A DNA stretch of 28,614 bases, from positions 94,868-123,481 of the forward strand of contig NW_003133373.1 of assembly GCF_000003605.2 (NCBI RefSeq), read 5' to 3'. The DNA is from Saccoglossus kowalevskii (taxonomy: Eukaryota; Hemichordata; Enteropneusta; Harrimaniidae). The translations under genes and the position numbers were made by a program. The notes beneath the pieces are model-generated. The model was not told the origin of the DNA. It ran no database searches and saw nothing but the letters and a program-made list of their open reading frames with translations. Position 1 is the first letter of the stretch, and every line of letters begins with the position of its first letter. Shown one piece after another: positions 1-10,947 of the stretch.

Positions 1-119
1 ATCAATTACTCTTTATAATACTCATGGTGAACTTTATTGGCCACTTAACCGTGAGCGGTAGATATCACTTTAATTTGCACTTCGAAGTGGTACAAAATTC
101 AATAAAGGGATAAAATAGG

Positions 120-371
120 TTTAGTCAGAAAAATACGACACCTATGAGGACGTACGAAACACATATTCACATAATCACTGCTCCACAAAAGACGACTTTT
201 ATGAGGTAACACAAAACAAATGTTCATATGCCCAAAAGAGAGACCTCCGCTATGAAGACACAAAATACATATATTCATATAATCACAACTCTTCAACAAG
301 CAAAATAACCTGTACGAGAACACAGAATACAATCGCTAAGAAAAGACGCAATATGGGTATTCAATAATCAC
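120..371. repeat. degenerate ~57-bp tandem minisatellite
   Basis: About four diverged copies of a unit of roughly 51-57 bp. Each has a core resembling tatgagg-acacaaaacacat followed by ttcatataatca (compare the stretches near 140-176, 195-233, 248-284 and 325-371). The rest of 1-421 shows no gene; a minus-strand open frame through it only reflects the repeat. Confidence 0.5.
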
Positions 372-421
372 AGATCCTTTTTTTTATTTGTAGCATAATA
401 AATCGTCCATAAAGTGTGACT

Positions 422-670
422 ATGAAGTTGATGTTGATCTTTATCCTGCTGCCAATGGCTGCCATGGCAGAGATCATGGACACGGGTTGCGAAAGTTCGA
501 AGGCATGTTTCATGAAACCAGACGGGTGCACATTAGGCACTGATTGTACATATTTTATGTCATACGCCGACAATGGTGTAGATGGTGTAGACTTCGAAAT
601 ATGGGCTGATTTGTCTTCTACTGGCGGTGTTGGATGGGCTGCTGTGGGAATCTCGACTGACACAGTTATG
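422..670 (+). CDS. DOMON gene exon 1 (signal peptide and DOMON start)
   Basis: 83 codons ending exactly on ATG before the donor gtaaga (phase 0). It carries the signal peptide, four Cys of the DOMON N-terminal region and the GWAAVGIS strand. Open frame continues past the donor to 883, but that part is low-complexity intronic sequence without family similarity. Confidence 0.82.
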
Positions 671-3600
671 GTAAGACAATACTTATTACCAGAATTCTAC
701 TACCCGTATGCGCCTCTCTTTAAAATAATAGTCAAACCCATTCCTACCCATTATGTAAACCTCTCCTCATTACAACCAAACAAACAATTTTCCGCCTTAG
801 ACGTAGAGATTCCACTACCCAATAATTTCTTAAATTACCAGTATCTGCTTATATGTAACTCTCTATATCACTCTGTCCAATAGCTTCTAAAGTTACCGGT
901 ACCTGGTTGTATATATACCTCTACCTGATTACCAGCACCTATCTTTTCTAGATGAAACGTGCCAATACCTATTTTGAAATTTTCTGTTGAAAATTATCGC
1001 TCTATTTCATTGTTGCCATTTTGTTCGAGAATATCTGCCTGTTATTTTGCATTATTTCATATAATCATATCAGCCCCCATTTCACTGACGCTCAACATAG
1101 ATCCTGCAGCACGAATCTACCAGTTTACACCATTTTCCTATCACCTTATTGTATTTTTTATGTAAAATCTATTCTTGAGTAGAGCTCTGTGTTTTGGGCG
1201 TCACATCAAATAAAGCTTTCTGGCAAGATCGAACGTGTGTAATTTAAATTTGAAAGCTGCACGTTCATTGTTGTGCAACTTATGTGATTTACTGCACACC
1301 TTTCAATATACCTCTTTAATCTAACAAAAGAATCATCTTTGATATGAGCTTCCTGCTTATTTACATGGACGACAATTCATATTTTTGTCAATACACAATA
1401 TGAAGCAAACTAGCGTGTGTTTATGGTTACCCAGGGTAATGAGTGAATGAGTAACCCTGGTGAGCATTTAAATATTTAAATATATGTTGTCAATTTCATA
1501 CAAAGGTTTCTATCTTCACAGGGAGACGATGGTGTTCTTATGTGTCGTAACCCTGACAATGACAATGCAGCGGATGTCACTAATTCCGTCAACGTTGGAG
1601 AATTGAACTCAATAACAGATACGGTGAGCACTACATAGGGGTGCATTTAAGTATTTCATCTAGTTGTGAGTGAGCAGTTAACAAACTTTGTCTTTCCTAA
1701 ATTAAAATCATTTCAATGTAACGACTTAGATTCTATCTTCTTATAATGCATATCACACACACTTATTGATAAATTCCACTAAAGAAAAAAATCCCATCAT
1801 TTTAAACTAAAGTAATACACTTATATGACAGCAGAACATTTTCTCAATATTTATGAGAAAAACTGTTGAACACAGAATGACGATTAAATATTTTGACTTT
1901 TAGTTTTAATACTTAGTCTTCAACTTGTTCTGAAGACAATTTAAACACAATTCCTGACATTTTAATTCATGAGTAGGATTCTACCGTACGTTGTTTGATA
2001 GAAAAAATAATTTATGCATCTTTTATTTATTTTAACTGTTTACAACTGACTAAGTGTTCTTAATCTCTACATGTCTGCTCGTTTCAAAATGTTCGCCGTT
2101 CAATGTGATTAGATTACTAAATCATAAAGCTAGGACTCTACATGTCATGGAACAGTTCTAAACAGAAAAGCGGAATAGGAAATACTTGATTTGATAAGTT
2201 GTGAGATCAATGTTGGATTAAATGTAAAAACAATTATATTATATCGCTATTACACATATTTGTATCTTTTTTTGTCAAGTTATAAATAACTGTAATTTCA
2301 ATATGGGAACAGTACGGAATGACCCCCCCCCCCCTCAATAAAAAAAACGTCGTCAATGATACGTCGTACAGCGATGATTAGTTTAATTGTTTTGTTGTAG
2401 AGCGGCATAAGCAACGCATCTGTTAGCGTAGTGAGCCAAATGATGGAGTGCACCTTCACAAGTGTCTATACTATAGATGGAGAGACTACGAACTTTGATC
2501 TAGGAGGCGCTACATCATATTACCTCTTTATGGGTACCGGTGATATTACTTCAGGTAAGAAAAAGCCAAGCCAATAATTTGTATCATGACAACCAAACCA
2601 CTTTCAATTTATCAGAAGCGATTATCTAATTGTTTTTTAACTTTCGATGTTGTACCTAAAACGAGATCACTGTAAACGCAATTAAATGTATATATTCAAG
2701 TTGTACGCTCGCTACTATTTTGAGCCTTACAGACTTGTCAAGTGGTAAAAAATGAAGCAGTTACTACGTTTGAAAGATATCCGTGTCAACGTTCTCTCGC
2801 CGATAAGAGCCGAAAATTGCCGAGCATTTCCGTACTTTGAACATCTTAGGGTGTCAAAGCGCACGCATGATTGTCTGATCAGCGATTTAGAAAATTAACT
2901 ACACCATACATCATTATTACATTTAAGGAAACATTGAATTGTGTGGTTAGTTGAGTTCGGTGTCATAGAAACAGCAAAATATGAGAGATGTATTGTAGTT
3001 AAAGATGTCAGGTTTCGATCAGTGAGACTTATAAAACATCGTTTTTTTATCAAGTTACTTTAAAATTGACATGGCACTCGACAACATCACGCCGACAATG
3101 CAACTTTGATAAGTTAAACAATTTCCAGATTATATAAATGATAACATGGGAGGAAATCTTCCTCTTCGAATACAGTTTAATTTGGTACTTTGAAACAATT
3201 TATGTGTGAAAAATGTCACATGTAAGTTATTATCGAATACAGTTTTTCTATGTCTGAACCCAACTGAATTACTGTTTGGTACATCAACGATGTTCAGTAG
3301 TGTCTGGTACATCAAAGATCATGCTCATTACCGTCTAGCTTTATTATTAAAATATACACCACGCATTATTTAGCACAGAATTAGTAGTCATCGACATAAA
3401 ATGTTGCAAAAGATTGAATTATACTTGATTAATTGTGAAAATTGCGGAATACGTTACGTAACATTCTGGATGCATTATTATTTGCTACTCGAATTCGATG
3501 AAAATCACATGAAATCTGACTATAAATGAAAAATTGGCCAATAATTTCAATCTTTATACATGTAAAACACAAACCCTAACAAGATTTTCTCGACATGGAT

Positions 3601-4167
3601 GTATCATAGTCAGAAATCGGGTCGCTTGTTTAACCGTCAACGTATTTATCAACAACTAAATAATGCAATGCAAAGATTCAATCCACGCCGATGGCATTTG
3701 GTTTTAATAACAATAGGTTCATTGTATTATTATTGATTGGAAATGAATACGACCTTTCTACTCATATCCAGGCGTGGAGCTCGAACACAGTGTCATTCCC
3801 TGGGTATCCAGTGAGGTAGTTGACATCGGCAGTGTAAACAATTTGATTGCTACCGAGGGCGAATCTGATTCCCATGTCGATGATGGCGCCACAACTTCGA
3901 TACCAGGTAAGTAACACATTCATTCATCATAATGCCATGAAATGTTTCATCGACAAAACGTCATATTATTTACTGTCACACAAAACTTTTAGCGTGAATG
4001 AGACTGGGCTTCAAGTCAGCATTATTATAATGGGAAGCAAGTAGAAAATTAAATCTAATTTGATATATAAATTGTCTTGTAATTATTAACATATGTACTT
4101 TATTTCATTCACAGCTGTAACATTGGTTCTTGCTGTATGCAGTCTTGTGATGGCGCTGTTTCACTAA
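422..4167 (+). CDS. FRRS1-like DOMON-domain protein, secreted or GPI-anchored (5 exons)
   Basis: Exons 422-670, 1522-1623, 2401-2554, 3772-3906 and 4115-4167 join in frame (intron phases 0, 0, 1, 1, all GT-AG) into about 230 residues. The ATG at 422 opens a signal peptide (MKLMLIFILLPMAAMA). A Cys-rich start typical of ferric-chelate-reductase-1-type DOMON domains follows: C-x5-CF-x5-GC-x5-DC-x-YF. Family hallmarks continue across the junctions: GWAAVGIS, then M-GDD-x3-MC spanning exons 1 and 2, then a MECTF strand and a YLFMGTG strand in exon 3. DOMON domains bind heme or sugars; the Met before GDD is a candidate heme ligand (inference). Full-length FRRS1 relatives add reeler and cytochrome b561 regions, which are absent here. 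The last exon is a 16-residue hydrophobic tail after small and acidic residues, which suggests a GPI signal. The gene is convergent with the first sphingomyelinase gene. Confidence 0.82.
1522..1623 (+). CDS. DOMON gene exon 2
   Basis: 34 codons between acceptor ttcacag and donor gtgagc, phase 0 on both sides. It begins GDDGVLMC, which completes the family M-GDD-x3-MC signature with the last Met of exon 1. Confidence 0.8.
2323..2334. repeat. poly-C run in DOMON intron 2
   Basis: Twelve consecutive C in intron 1624-2400. The three longer introns of this gene (671-1521, 1624-2400, 2555-3771) otherwise show only AT-rich sequence with no coding signal. Confidence 0.9.
2401..2554 (+). CDS. DOMON gene exon 3
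   Basis: 51 codons plus one base, between acceptor ttgttgtag and donor gtaaga. It encodes the MECTFTSVYT strand and the YYLFMGTGDI strand near the end of the DOMON sandwich. Confidence 0.8.
3772..3906 (+). CDS. DOMON gene exon 4
   Basis: Acceptor atatccag and donor gtaagt, phase 1 on both sides. It starts GVELEHS, closing the DOMON domain, and ends in an acidic, small-residue stretch (DDGATTSIP) suited to a GPI omega region. Confidence 0.75.
4115..4167 (+). CDS. DOMON gene exon 5 (hydrophobic tail and stop)
   Basis: Acceptor attcacag. Sixteen further residues (VTLVLAVCSLVMALFH) then TAA at 4165-4167. Uncharged and hydrophobic to the end, as expected for a GPI-anchor signal rather than a transmembrane segment with a cytoplasmic tail. 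Confidence 0.78.
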
Positions 4168-5340
4168 TTCCTCAAAGGAGACCACATACTGGCTACTCGT
4201 TCCGAACACAATAGTATACCATTCTCTGCACGAATGCTGTCTTTAGATTGCCTACTCTGTCTTTGTTAACTGTTACCACATGATACAATATAGTAATTCG
4301 ACATACAACTCATATAAGTGCTCGTCGCTGACAAAAAACTTATAATGTACTTGTCTTAGAATAATGTGTCGGTCATATAACCATAAACAAACTCTTTTTT
4401 ATGAGCTGTTCAATAATTCCATATGCGAACGCTTTTCGGATAACACAGGGAGTTGGAGTAAATTATGTGAATTGTTAGTAGTAAATCTGAAAAATTAAAT
4501 TGTACCAGTCTTATCTTTTCTACTCATGGATATATTTCACGATTGTTTAATTGGGATTAGAAGTTGCGTAATGTCAACAATTGTAAACCGATGACGTAAT
4601 GAATGTACCACCGCAAAGATCGCTTACATGAGTTCAGTTACATGAAATGAAGTAAAAAGTATGATTTTTTTTATTCCAACTCCCTGTGCATTTTCCGTAC
4701 TTTCTATGTGTATATAATCATTAGCAAAATATTTTACAATCTTTTTATTTTCATAAAAAGATAATATGACCCATAATGCACCACGAGATATGGTCATCTT
4801 GGCGAAGACATTGCGTCAGACATTTGAAGATTGTCAGATTTGAATATTTGTCTAATGTGTAAATATTTGGGTTAATATTTTGTATAACACGTATTTTTGA
4901 AGGCATCGCCAGGAAAAACAGGGTATTCGTTGAAATATAAGTACGTGATATAATTTTCACGCTATAGGTAGATATTGTCGATATTTACGATATTGTTTTC
5001 ATCACATCCATCATGTCGGAACAGTCATGTTCATGCATATCCTTAAATTTCATTATTACAGTATACTATGATGCGATAGCTCGATATGTGAATATATTAC
5101 AATAATAGCTGTAAATTCTTCTGCATTTTGTATCAGTTTTTCGTCATTTTCTACAATAAATCAACATTTTTTAGGGAAAAAAAAACAATCAATGTGTCGT
5201 TTTTATAAATAACATCAGAAGTTTGTTACGATCAAGGAAGTCCATGTTGAAGAGGCACTACTAGTGTATGGTAATACGCATGAATTCAGTACGTATAATG
5301 AGTAGTGATACACGCATATCTTTGTGAGTGAAGCATCTGA
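4168..5340. other. intergenic, convergent 3' ends
   Basis: AT-rich sequence between the stop of the + strand DOMON gene and the stop of the minus-strand sphingomyelinase gene 1. It holds the inverted-repeat element at 4444-4688 and a possible ATTAAA poly(A) signal for the DOMON gene at 4494-4499. No close AATAAA was found for gene 1; the nearest minus-strand candidate is around 4744, about 600 bases past its stop. No coding region recognised. Confidence 0.6.
4444..4688. mobile_element. 245-bp MITE-like element with terminal inverted repeats
   Basis: The left end CACAGGGAGTTGGAGTAAA (from 4444) is matched in inverse by the sequence ending CCAACTCCCTGTG at 4688; about 18 of the terminal 19 bases pair. 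There is no internal ORF. The CAGGG terminus recalls hAT-type elements, but I see no convincing 8-bp target duplication. It could be a decayed non-autonomous transposon or a simple foldback. Confidence 0.55.
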
Positions 5341-6527
5341 CTATTGGATAAATGATGTGAGAAAACCGAGCATCACGATATACCACGACGATGTGCCGAA
5401 TACTGCCGACGACACTTCTTCCTTTGTGAAATGAAATGTTCCAAGAACAGCGTAATGATCTGATAAATCAGTTATGGTTTTATTTTCACCACATTCGTCA
5501 TCATAAGGAAAGCGATATCCTGCGAAAAGATCAGTTCCATCCATGCATACAGGAAAAGCGTCACTGTCGGTGTACTTCACAGCTTCTTGTGACGACTTCG
5601 TTGGAATGAGATGCGCAAAGCTATATAAAACGTAGTCATTCCATTTCGACGTGCCAGTGCTAGGGGCGTTTATGTCATTGTTCACTCTGTCTATAGTAAA
5701 CTTAATTTCTCCATGTATATCCGGAACCTCTGCTTCTAAAATAGCCAGAAGATCTGTCAACTCGTCTTCCCTCTCGTACAAATCAGTGCTAAAGTCTCCA
5801 GTATAAATTACTGGTTCGGAAAATGGGATACTTTGATTGATCATTAAGTTATGCATTTGCTGGACTTGCTTTCGTCTTACTTCGATGCCGCCATCATCTC
5901 GCTTCCCGGACTGTAGTTGAGTACCTAGCACGTGGTAGATCGCTGTCACACCGTCTACCGATTTCTCAATCTTTGCATAGATGGCCCCTTTAGCAGATAA
6001 CATATCTTCTGAGGCGAACACGCGATCCTCGTATACCGTTTCTTCCCATTTTACAATCGGCCACCGCGAGGCAATAAAGACTCCACCATTTTCTGGCTGC
6101 GGGATAATAGGGGTGAAGTCACCCACCGTATCTGTGAAATACTTAAACCCATAGGAATCGAGAATTTGTCGAAAAGAAGCCCCATTTGTTGGAAAGCAGC
6201 CTCCAATAAATGCTTCATTGAACGAAATCACATCGACATCAGCGTGCTCACGGAATACTTCAGTCAGCATTCTACAAGTTCGTTCTCGCTGTCCGCTTTG
6301 GTAATACAAATACGCCAGTTCCCATACGTTATACGTTAATACCTTGAATTCATCAACTGGTGTTGACGATGATATACTTAATTGGGGTACAGCACATCGC
6401 ACGTTTTTACCAGTATCAGTTTTGAAATGGCAATGGTCCCATATTTCGTAGTCCGCAGAACAAAGGTATTCCAAACCAAACATGTCACAGTACGCAGGAG
6501 TCAGTTCGCACTCGAGGGTGGCTCGAC
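5341..6527 (-). CDS. gene 1 exon 5: sphingomyelinase domain 2 (C-type), probable pseudoenzyme, GPI-like tail
   Basis: Starts after acceptor TCTCAG with RATLECELTPAYC; stop TAG at 5341-5343. Motifs: TYNVWEL, SFNEAF, ENGGVFIASRWPI, LGTQLQ, YTGDFSTD, KWNDYVLYS, LSDHYAVLG. The catalytic-loop His of GTHLQ is Gln (CAA, 5917-5919), the Asn of GD-x-N is Ser (AGC, 5788-5790) and the Ile of WIDY is Asn. The frame is otherwise fully open, so this looks like a preserved protein with lost activity rather than a pseudogene. It ends in SSWYIVMLGFLTSFIQ, a hydrophobic tail after small residues. Open frame upstream of 6527 in this reading frame is intronic. Confidence 0.85.
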
Positions 6528-9500
6528 CTGAGAGCAATAATAACGCAAATAAATAAACGAAAATAATTACACAATTTATATCGCGACACACAGTATAAGT
6601 GTACTGTATGATGCACATTATATACACAAAATGATTTCTTACAGAAACAACGCCACTCATTCGTGAATATTCTATGGTAGATACACTTACCCAACCATAC
6701 ACTTGGTCTATCGTCATAGCACGCGTCTGTAAGATAACAAGAACATTTCAATGACGCATAAGGTGACATGCCTGCCACAGACATGCATTGGATGTTAATT
6801 GGCTGGTTCACGTGACTGAATGAACAAATGAAAGCCAAATTGTGTCTCTCCATCAACGCAAATATTTCCATCACTTTAAGAAGCATATTGAACTGTACAG
6901 GTATGATATAGAAAGGGCCACTGCGTTGCATACTTTTCAACAGCATCTAATGACATGTTAAAAGTTAAATGTCGCGTAATTGTGATCTTTAAAGTAACCG
7001 GGGTAGAGTTGTTAGAATAGTTGTGGTTTTTTTACGATTGCTCTCAGTTTCTAACAATAATGACGTAACTATAAACATCATTCATAGATTGTGTGATAAT
7101 GATTTGGCACGTGAAGAAATTAACTTATCTAATCTGAGCATAACATTTATTAAACAATCACGGTATTTAGAGTACTTCATTTACCTGGTAAAGGTGATGG
7201 TGTCGGGTTCAATGTTGGTTGTCCAGGGTCTGTAAAATCGAAACGTCCTAATACGGCATAGTGATCTGACAGGTCAGTTATTGGCCACGACTCTCTGCAG
7301 AGTAATTCGTAGGGATACACGTGTCTAGACGTCAACACTGGGATACTACTCATGCATACTTCAAATGGTTCACTGTCTGTGTACTTAATAGACTGCTGAC
7401 TGGCGTTGTTAGGGAGGAGATGCTGGTTGCTATAAATGACGTAATCAATCCACTTAGACCAGCTTGTCGAATTAAGATGGATGACATCATTGTTCTGATT
7501 ATCATCAGTGATGTTTAAAGGCCCTACGGTGGGAGGCATATCGGCCTCTAGAATTTGTAGGACCTGATCCCATTGGTCAGGTGAAGTGTACATATCAGTA
7601 TTGAGATCACCGCCATAAATGACAGGCTCGTTCAAGGGTATATTTTGTTTTACCATAAATGAATGCATTTCTTTGGCCTGTAAGGCACGTGCTTCTGCAT
7701 ATTTATCCCCCTCGTGTGCTTGTAAGTGAGTACCAAGGATATGATAGTCCATTGTCTCATCATCAACACTCTTTCGAATTTTTGCATAAGCAGCCCCTCT
7801 AGAAGAAAGTGTGTCTGGTGATGAACGCGTTCGATGTTTGTAGATCCACTCTTCTTCTTCAAGGATAGGCCACCGAGAAGAAATGAAGATGCCGCCATTT
7901 TCTGGCTGTTTAGAAATGTCTCTTGTATACTCGCCTATTCTCGTCGTGTGGTGGTTGAAGCCATACTGATTTAACATCTGAACTATTGAAATCCCGTCAT
8001 CGGGGAAGCATCCACCCATGAAAATCTCATTCCAGATTATGACATCAATATCGCCATGGTGACGAAATATCTCTTGGGGGATACGACAGGTGCGCTCTCT
8101 TTGACCACTCTGATAATAAAGATAACGTAATTCCCAAATATTATATGCCAAGACATTGAGTGTAGTTGCTGGGGTAGGTTCCCAGATGTTCATGTGTGGT
8201 GACGCGCATAGCACATTTCTCGGGTCATCGGAGCCAGGTAAACCTGGACCAGACAAACAATCATCACCATCGTTGTAGTCAGCTTGACAGACAAAATCCA
8301 ATCCAAACATGGCACAGTAGTCTGGTGTTAAATCACACTCAGATGTCGCATAACCTGAATGTATGTGATACATAACATAATATTAATATAACATACATAG
8401 AGGATATCACAATCGTGACGTCATTTTCATTTAGCAAGGAACAAATATAAACGACTACACGTGCTTAAGAAATCTGAATTTATGTAGGTTTACTAATTTG
8501 TGTATACCATTTGCAGCTTTCAGAGGTTAAAACACCAAGTACATTAGTTTTTTTTTTAATTAGGAAACATGGTTTTCTCTTGGAGTCATCTCTTTGTTTA
8601 CATTTTCGGGGATATATTATAAACATAATTGCTAATTTTGAAGTCAAGACCGTCGTCAAAATATAATAAATACAAATACATTGTTTAGGGTTGCGGGTCC
8701 CAACAAGCCTCTATCTATTCCACAATTTCAGTTGCCCCTACGTTTATTATAACATGGATCCCTGTGTTTCGTCACCAGGACAACCACAGACAAAAAGGCA
8801 TACTCAGCTGCAGACTGTCTGTGTACTAATACTATTATGTCTTGGAATATCTACTTACCTAACCATACCTGAGGTCTGTCATCCGTGCAGTTGTCTGAAT
8901 GATAATACGTAATAATAAATAGGATATTAGAATTGCTATGTAGTTTTAATGCGACAATTTTATTTGTAAATACGTGTTTGAGATAAATCACCATGGACAT
9001 CCCATTTTCATTTTCCTTTTACTGCGAGATCCCGCGTGATGAGTGACATAGAACGTAAAAATAGGACAAAAAGGTGAAAAGATAAATGCCAGTTTAACAT
9101 ACATCAACTTTACTACAGTGACCTACATACAAACTCTAAAATATAAGATAGTGAGTTAACATAAGATAGCAATGTTTCGAGACGAGATAGGAGCCTATTT
9201 CACCTGTAACGTATCATGCTACATACACACCCCACCACCATAGACGAAGACATACATACATACACGTATCAAGAAAATGTGAATTGATATCTCACTGACA
9301 TTCTGTCAGTGTAAGGCCTGCTTATCGCAATTGAGATACAAACGGTTGAAAAGAGCTGGCTGGACTTTTTTGCTTTTGCAACAGAAACGAACAGTAGCAC
9401 GCGACCCATAATTAAATGATCTATACCTAAGTACTCTTGTTCTCGTTAGTATGCGTTAGGGGACGCAGTTGGTTTGTGTATATGTCGGTTAAATACATAC

Positions 9501-9564
9501 CTGCCAAACTCGCGTAAACTCGTAGAACAAGATGCCAGAATAGAACCGTGCTATATCTCTTCAT
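5341..9564 (-). CDS. sphingomyelinase gene 1: two tandem secreted SMase C-like (EEP) domains, GPI-like tail
   Basis: Minus-strand exons 9501-9564, 8859-8894, 7185-8354, 6691-6726 and 5341-6527 (2493 nt) join through four phase-1 introns to about 830 residues. Order: signal peptide (1-21), six-Cys module (about 22-83), EEP sphingomyelinase domain 1 (about 98-410), Pro-rich linker, second six-Cys module (about 424-480), domain 2 (about 495-790), hydrophobic tail. Family members hydrolyse sphingomyelin to ceramide and phosphocholine with Mg2+. Domain 1 retains the catalytic set: Asn in AYN (~105), Glu in WNE (143), His in GTHLQ (243), Asp and Asn in GDLN (283, 285), Asp-His in SDHY (397-398). 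Domain 2 has GTQLQ (Gln 639) and GDFS (Ser 682) instead, so it is probably inactive. Reading it as one gene rests on signal exon placement and matching phases; two separate genes remain possible. Confidence 0.8.
6691..6726 (-). CDS. gene 1 exon 4: 36-nt module exon
   Basis: Acceptor ATCTTACAG and donor GTAAGT, phase 1 on both sides, encoding DACYDDRPSVWLG. It sits between the N-type and C-type catalytic exons and no signal-peptide exon was found in the 458-bp intron upstream. This is the main reason for joining the two halves. Confidence 0.8.
7185..8354 (-). CDS. gene 1 exon 3: sphingomyelinase domain 1 (N-type)
   Basis: 1170 nt from acceptor ATTCAG to donor GTAAAT, phase 1 at both ends. It begins with the Cys-rich ECDLTPDYC-x8-C stretch. 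The EEP motifs follow in order: AYNIWEL, IIWNEIF, ENGGIFISSRWPI, YHILGTHLQ, VIYGGDLNTD, KWIDYVIYS and LSDHYAVLG. It closes in a Pro/Thr-rich linker (PTLNPTPSPLPG). All expected catalytic positions are intact. Reading past the donor adds one Lys and then a stop, so intron retention would give a soluble single-domain protein. Confidence 0.85.
8859..8894 (-). CDS. gene 1 exon 2: 36-nt module exon
   Basis: Acceptor CATTCAG and donor GTAAGT, phase 1 on both sides. With the split codons it encodes DNCTDDRPQVWLG, supplying the first Cys of the first six-Cys module. Confidence 0.8.
   Translation of the reverse strand, partial: TTARMTDLRYG
8895..9500 (-). other. gene 1 intron 1 (606 bp)
   Basis: Lies between the signal-peptide exon and the first module exon; no further coding or structural signal seen. 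Other long introns of this gene (6727-7184 and 8355-8858) are likewise plain AT-rich sequence. Confidence 0.6.
9501..9564 (-). CDS. gene 1 exon 1: signal peptide
   Basis: ATG at 9564 opens MKRYSTVLFWHLVLRVYASL-A, a basic start plus hydrophobic core with small residues at the end. It is followed by donor GTATGT in phase 1, the phase needed for the next exon. Too short for routine ORF calling. Confidence 0.7.
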
Positions 9565-10501
9565 TGTGTATTTCAGTGGAATAGGTATAAGTGTGGTGGG
9601 GGTCACAGAGACAGGTTGATTGCATTCAATGCGTTAACCAGATACCTAATGTGACATGACTAAGTTAATCATTATAGGTAGATAAGATACACATTTTCAC
9701 TACAACACAGGAGTTGTACTGACAACACGTTTTGGCGATCGATCGACATATTAACTGTGTATTAACCGTTGTTTAATATTACAGAGAAGGAGCGGGAGAA
9801 GGAATGTTTTGTAAACGTGGTGGAATACTTTTATTGGGTGTTATCATTACAAACTTTCAAAGGATTTTATGTTCACATTAAACATATACGAACTTCGACT
9901 TTATCAATTTTTAACGATAAATTACATAAAAATAATCCTCATATTATCAACAAACAATGAAAGCATATATAAGTGAAAAATCTGCAGTTAGTGTCATGAT
10001 GAATAATAAGTTGATTTTTGAAATTGTTGAAGAGATATTATTTACTGTATCTTTCAAACAATTTGGCAAAGGATTTTCCAGACTACTAGTATATTGAAAA
10101 ATGTCATTGTTACAAATATGTCACTAAGTAACTTTTCTAATGTTCCTTTAAATCCGTCACTGTACTGTGTCCATGGTTATCGTCTGTTCATGATGCTATT
10201 TATATTTTTTCAAACATGTTCAAAACTCCCAATTAATGTCAAAAAAACTGTGAAAACCATACTACAGGTACTGCAACGATGATTCATTGTCGTTCCGTGG
10301 GGATACACACTAAAACACATATTTGATCATGATTAACTTATATTTAACCGCTTTGTGAAACGCCTTCATCAGATAATGAATGGTACTTACAATGGGTTCT
10401 AAATCGCAACCTTCCACAACCTCATGTATTTGTTATGACAGTTATGGTTAACCACAATTGCATGTGCACTACTGTGAAAGACACCAGTCGCCTTCTGACA
10501 A
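9565..10501. other. intergenic: gene 1 upstream region
   Basis: About 940 bp upstream of the gene 1 start codon. No gene recognised; short open frames here have biased composition and no family resemblance. The gene 1 promoter must lie here, but I see no clear TATA box. Confidence 0.5.
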
Positions 10502-10790
10502 GTGAAATGTAACGAGAATAGTGCATATTGATATGGAAAATCAGTTATGTTTTATTTTCACCACATTCGTCATCATAAGTGAAACGACAAGTTCCATCCA
10601 TAAATACGGAAACAGAATCACTGTCGGTGTACTTTACATTTTCATGTGATGACTTTGTTGGAATGAGATACGCGTAGCGTAGCTGACACGCTCGATGCCG
10701 GATTTTTTTTTTGCTCTCTTTGTCGCCATCATCTCGCTATTGAGATTATAAGCACAGATAACAGGCCCGCACAGAGGCACATTTTGTGTT

Positions 10791-10870
10791 TTAATGAATG
10801 AACGAACGAACAAATGAATGAATGAATGGATTAATGAATGAATATATGAAGGAATGAATGTATGAATGTG
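10791..10870. repeat. (TGAA)n-type tetranucleotide microsatellite
   Basis: Imperfect tgaa/tgaatgaa repeats of about 80 bp inside the decayed sphingomyelinase copy, next to the gap. They generate a spurious His/Ser/Ile-rich open frame on the minus strand. Confidence 0.85.
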
Positions 10871-10947
10871 TGTGAATCCCCTCTTTTTCGTCTCTGATAA
10901 ACCACAGTTGAGATGATGTGTCGACGTCGCCATTTCCTGGTTGCATA

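Noticed and set aside
6528..6717. N-terminal 60-residue hydrophobic extension of the gene 1 C-type frame as a signal or membrane anchor
   Set aside because: It is intron 4 read through; the acceptor at 6527 and the conserved module exon at 6691-6726 in another frame explain the locus better.
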